Below, one piece after another: positions 7,501 to 8,822 of a stretch of 8,822 bases of DNA. Under the pieces are notes generated by a model. The model made no database searches, was not told where the DNA came from, and was given only the letters and a program-made list of their open reading frames with translations. The translations under genes were made by a program, and so were the position numbers. The stretch is from an uncultured Bacteroidales bacterium. Its GTDB lineage: Bacteria; Bacteroidota; Bacteroidia; Bacteroidales; Muribaculaceae. The stretch lies in NCBI GenBank assembly GCA_947175585.1, contig CAMWNL010000045.1, positions 1-8,822 of the forward strand, written 5' to 3'. Numbering within the stretch: the first letter of the stretch is position 1; each line of letters begins with the position of its first letter.

Positions 7501-7917
7501 TTCGCCGATGTAATAATAGCCCACGGTAGAGTAGGGGTTGGACTGGCGCGTCATGACATCGCCGCTCTCCCATGTGTACGGCCCCACGCCATAAAAAATT
7601 ATGGAGCCGTCGTTGCTGACCGACATGCTCACAGGAGGCAGGTCGTCGATGTAGTTTTCGGCAGTCAGAGCATCAGCGATGCGCTGGCCTCCGTAACCGT
7701 GGATTCTGACTTTGGACAGATCAGTGAAGCCCCATCTGCGCAGGGTAGAGGCCGGGATGCGGTAGAGACCGCTCTCGTCAACGGATATTTTAACCCAATG
7801 GCCTGATGAAAGGACTGATTGGGATGCGTAGTGAGAGAGGTCGAGAGCGACAGCGATCTGAGAGAGGGTCGCTATGATCAGAGTTATTGTGAGTCGGAAG
7901 AGATTATTATAGTTCAT
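4510..7917 (-). CDS. porU: Type IX secretion system sortase PorU (gingipain-type C25 cysteine peptidase)
   Basis: Seen: 1135 residues. Signal peptide 1-24 (ends AVA). The N-terminal region carries SGHWVKISVDESGLYRI (38-54) and RIHGYGG (71-77). The C25 peptidase domain runs about 384-766, from ADMVIFTHPAW to FMGDPALRLA. Catalytic residues are His632 in FVGHATNHSW and Cys665 in YAATCNFLRWDS. An Ig-like region with SDNVGINLSMAGIGRQ (948-963) and a C-terminal FlgD/CTD-like beta domain (about 1034-1135: SVYNLLGHKLWE, GRRVPRGIYLYSATI) follow. Known: PorU removes the C-terminal domain of T9SS cargo and joins the new C-terminus to anionic lipopolysaccharide; it sits on the surface bound to PorV. The length matches the P. 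gingivalis protein (about 1158), and both catalytic residues are kept, so it should be active. Context: 36 nt downstream of the GH25 gene and 62 nt upstream of porV. Odd: the residue after the catalytic Cys is Asn, where I recall an acidic residue in many PorU proteins. Confidence 0.95.
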   Translation of the reverse strand: MNYNNLFRLTITLIIATLSQIAVALDLSHYASQSVLSSGHWVKISVDESGLYRIPASTLRRWGFTDLSKVRIHGYGGQRIADALTAENYIDDLPPVSMSVSNDGSIIFYGVGPYTWESGDVMTRQSNPYSTVGYYYIGESDAEAPAIAKTATPGATSPATTFTERLQHEQDLVSPGEAGQLLVGEDFRYTPTRQFRFDLPDLCGDVLFKTSFIAKTTGASSRLKFTANGAEVPAVSSDVISSSEASSEVYGVDGRSTHKLTGISSPLELTVNHSSTSVIYSAWLNFIAVNYERSLRLPKSGLLSFRTDSRGVKLADASGWARVWDVTDPRAIKEVDLSVEGSDALWTASQPGMREYVAWTESASLPAPTLVGNVSNQNLHADNGADMVIFTHPAWRAQAERLAELHRGAPDNLSVIVADAEEVYNEFSSGSPDVSGLRKYLKMLYDRGKADDKPLRYVLLMGRMTYDERHLTAGVRSLGAPTLPAWQQRDERLSLKAEQGFATDDFLAMLEDGSGLRLGADLLSVAVGRLPVTSAATAKTITDKILDYARRPGSGSWKNRVLALADDLDAGVHYKQSEWFMNGIDSHPDNPYLLEKVYLPAYEKSNGVYQSARDKMYRSLNEGVAWWTFVGHATNHSWTGDGMLTYSDINNMYLRHLPFVYAATCNFLRWDSNTQSGGEIMMYEKNGGVIGMISATRPVYITYNGYFTYAIGHELSRRDSAGRLMTTGEIYRRAKNNIRYIDDYGSPKDVLNNDNRLRYVFMGDPALRLATPDNLIAIESVDGVSVNGPDQIIIPARGMPTIKGFVTGPDGAILPDFNGTLLLDLYDAERSTAFDDDEYKTMLPFDEHGDKLYSGSCRVTDGHFELTVAMPSDITDNFREATIALYAYSDDNLAEASGLDRNCYVYGYDEDAVDDKEPPVIELLAINHPTFRSGDEVNSDPMVIASISDNVGINLSMAGIGRQMSILLDDKRSFNDVPYYFTPASDGSPAGEIAYPIESLTEGAHSLRLRVFDTNGNSTSKTIDFFVREGLAPTIFDIYTDANPATTEANFYLAHNRPEGMLTVTVSVYNLLGHKLWEQSSTGRSDMFTSSPVTWDLTDGTGRRVPRGIYLYSATITADGENYSTGSRKIAVTSR

Positions 7918-7953
7918 CGTGAGTTACTTGTAATATTCTTAACGTGGCATTAG

Positions 7954-8703
7954 TCAGTTTATTGTGTGTGATAAGCCATCGTTTATTTCAGACAGCCAGC
8001 GGTTCCATGAAATGCTGTCGCCGTTAAATGTGTTTAGGTCTACATTGCCTTTTATGCCGTCGACGTGGCTTTCGTGGCTGTGCTGCCAAAGCAGCCATTT
8101 GTCAGACGGCATCGGCGGATTGGTGAATGAGCACACCCAAACGGGCATTTCTTCGAGATGGCCTTTGACGAAGCGGCTGTAACCGTTTTTGTTAGTGTAG
8201 AGTATCACTTTGTGACGTCCGCCTTCGAGCGCGAAAATCATGCCTCGGATATTGCTGACTATTTCGTCGGTGGTGTAGTCGGCCGGATTGCCCCACTCCT
8301 CGATGTCGATGGCGAGCGGCAAGTCAAGAGAGAGCGAGTCGACCGTCTCAAGGAAATTGCGTCCCTGCTCGTATCCGTCACAATCAAAGCGGAAGAAGTG
8401 GTATGCACCGACTTTGACGCCTGATTGTCGGGCCGCCAGATGATTGGTCAGGAATTTTGGGTCTTTGAAGGAAACCCCCTCGGTCGCCTTTAAAAACACG
8501 AAGTCAACGCCGTCGGCGGCGACACGGTCGAAATCGACATCGCCATTGTGGGCCGACAGGTCAACTCCCACAACCGGAAAACGCTCGCGCGCAACCTCGA
8601 CATGAGGACGCCTTGTAGCGGTGACGCGCCAGACGGCGACTGCGAAAATAGCGGCCGCTGTGACGGCGATAATCCCTATCGCTATATGGCGTGCATGATT
8701 CAT
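7954..8703 (-). CDS. Membrane-anchored GH25 muramidase (lysozyme-like peptidoglycan hydrolase)
   Basis: Seen: 249 residues. An N-terminal hydrophobic helix (about 7-25) is followed by RVTATRR, which looks like an uncleaved anchor with the enzyme in the periplasm. The GH25 barrel spans about 43-235: VVGVDLSAHNGDVDF (44-58), DFVFLKATEGVSFKD (67-81), GAYHFFRF (99-106), LAIDIEEWGN (130-139) and LLWQHSHESHVDGIKGNVDLNTFNGD (204-229). Known: GH25 enzymes cut the MurNAc-GlcNAc beta-1,4 bond. Asp48, Asp133, Glu135 and Asp222 match the four acidic active-site residues of Cellosyl (Asp9, Asp98, Glu100, Asp198), so the enzyme should be active. No cell-wall-binding domain is present. Context: first gene of the cluster with porU 36 nt behind it. 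Inferred: it may open the cell wall locally for envelope machinery such as T9SS, or serve general wall turnover. The start is the only Met before residue 155, and a -7 box lies just 5 nt upstream of it. Confidence 0.92.
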   Translation of the reverse strand: MNHARHIAIGIIAVTAAAIFAVAVWRVTATRRPHVEVARERFPVVGVDLSAHNGDVDFDRVAADGVDFVFLKATEGVSFKDPKFLTNHLAARQSGVKVGAYHFFRFDCDGYEQGRNFLETVDSLSLDLPLAIDIEEWGNPADYTTDEIVSNIRGMIFALEGGRHKVILYTNKNGYSRFVKGHLEEMPVWVCSFTNPPMPSDKWLLWQHSHESHVDGIKGNVDLNTFNGDSISWNRWLSEINDGLSHTIN

Positions 8704-8708
8704 GAAAA

Positions 8709-8716
8709 CAAAGATA
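8709..8716 (-). promoter_or_regulatory. Bacteroidota -7 promoter box for the GH25-porU-porV-ispF cluster
   Basis: The minus strand reads TATCTTTG, a full match to TAnnTTTG. It ends only 5 nt before the ATG at 8703. If the box is centred at -7, transcription would start at about 8705 and the mRNA would be leaderless or nearly so. No TTTG is seen at the expected -33 distance (around 8735-8740). This is the only TAnnTTTG box I found in the short gaps of the cluster, so it is the best candidate for the operon promoter. Confidence 0.5.
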
Positions 8717-8766
8717 ATAAATATATTTCTGTATTTTACATATACATGTCATGATTTTCAAGTTTT

Positions 8767-8798
8767 TTTGGAGATTTCGGGCGGATGTTATAAATTTG
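8767..8798 (+). promoter_or_regulatory. Consensus Bacteroidota promoter (-33 and -7 boxes) reading out of the window
   Basis: TTTG at 8767-8770, a 20-bp spacer, then TAAATTTG at 8791-8798: both boxes and the spacing fit the Bacteroidota primary-sigma consensus (TTTG, 19-21 bp, TAnnTTTG). The predicted transcription start is near 8802. No open reading frame begins before the window ends (the ATG at 8806 meets a stop two codons later), so it should serve a gene lying just beyond 8822 and divergent from the GH25 gene. Confidence 0.65.
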
Positions 8799-8822
8799 TA
8801 GTTAAATGCACTAATTCGTACC

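Noticed and set aside
8736..8756. AT-rich repeats around ACATGT (8744-8749) upstream of GH25 as an operator
   Set aside because: The palindrome is six bases and the nearby similarity is low-complexity; nothing distinguishes it from chance.

Overview
The window looks like a chromosomal segment of a gut-type Bacteroidales bacterium with roughly balanced GC. This rests on three things: type IX secretion genes (porU, porV), which occur only in Bacteroidota; a Bacteroidota-type GH95 fucosidase; and promoter boxes of the Bacteroidota form TAnnTTTG, with no Shine-Dalgarno-like leaders. A Muribaculaceae-like lineage is my guess from composition and gene style. It has not been tested.

Layout. The left edge holds the first 88 codons of typA/bipA, a ribosome-associated GTPase, on the minus strand. 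An 80-bp divergent intergenic region carries one -7 box on each strand. To its right, on the plus strand, lies an 799-residue exported GH95 alpha-L-fucosidase (345-2744). Its 3' end overlaps by 11 bp the 3' end of a minus-strand gene cluster, which reads from right to left: GH25 muramidase (8703-7954), porU sortase (7917-4510), porV outer-membrane barrel (4447-3242) and ispF (3225-2734). Gaps inside the cluster are 36, 62 and 16 nt, so it is probably one operon. The last ~120 bp hold the cluster's likely promoter on the minus strand and a consensus Bacteroidota promoter on the plus strand that fires out of the window. No gene-free stretch exceeds about 120 bases. No tRNA, rRNA, CRISPR array, insertion sequence or riboswitch was seen.

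How the genes may work together. PorU and PorV form the outer-membrane end of the type IX secretion system. PorV binds the C-terminal domain of cargo arriving from the translocon, and PorU cuts that domain off and attaches the cargo to surface lipopolysaccharide. IspF makes an isoprenoid precursor that ultimately feeds the lipid carrier used for cell-wall and O-antigen synthesis. The membrane-anchored GH25 enzyme cuts peptidoglycan. All four therefore touch the cell envelope, and the GH25 gene leading the sortase gene is the most interesting association here. The GH95 enzyme trims fucose from glycans and has no T9SS C-terminal signal.

Main points for a second look: the muramidase-porU linkage, a near-leaderless promoter for the cluster, strong hairpins just past the fucosidase stop but inside ispF, and an IspF whose sequence looks unlike the Bacteroides/Porphyromonas type I remember.
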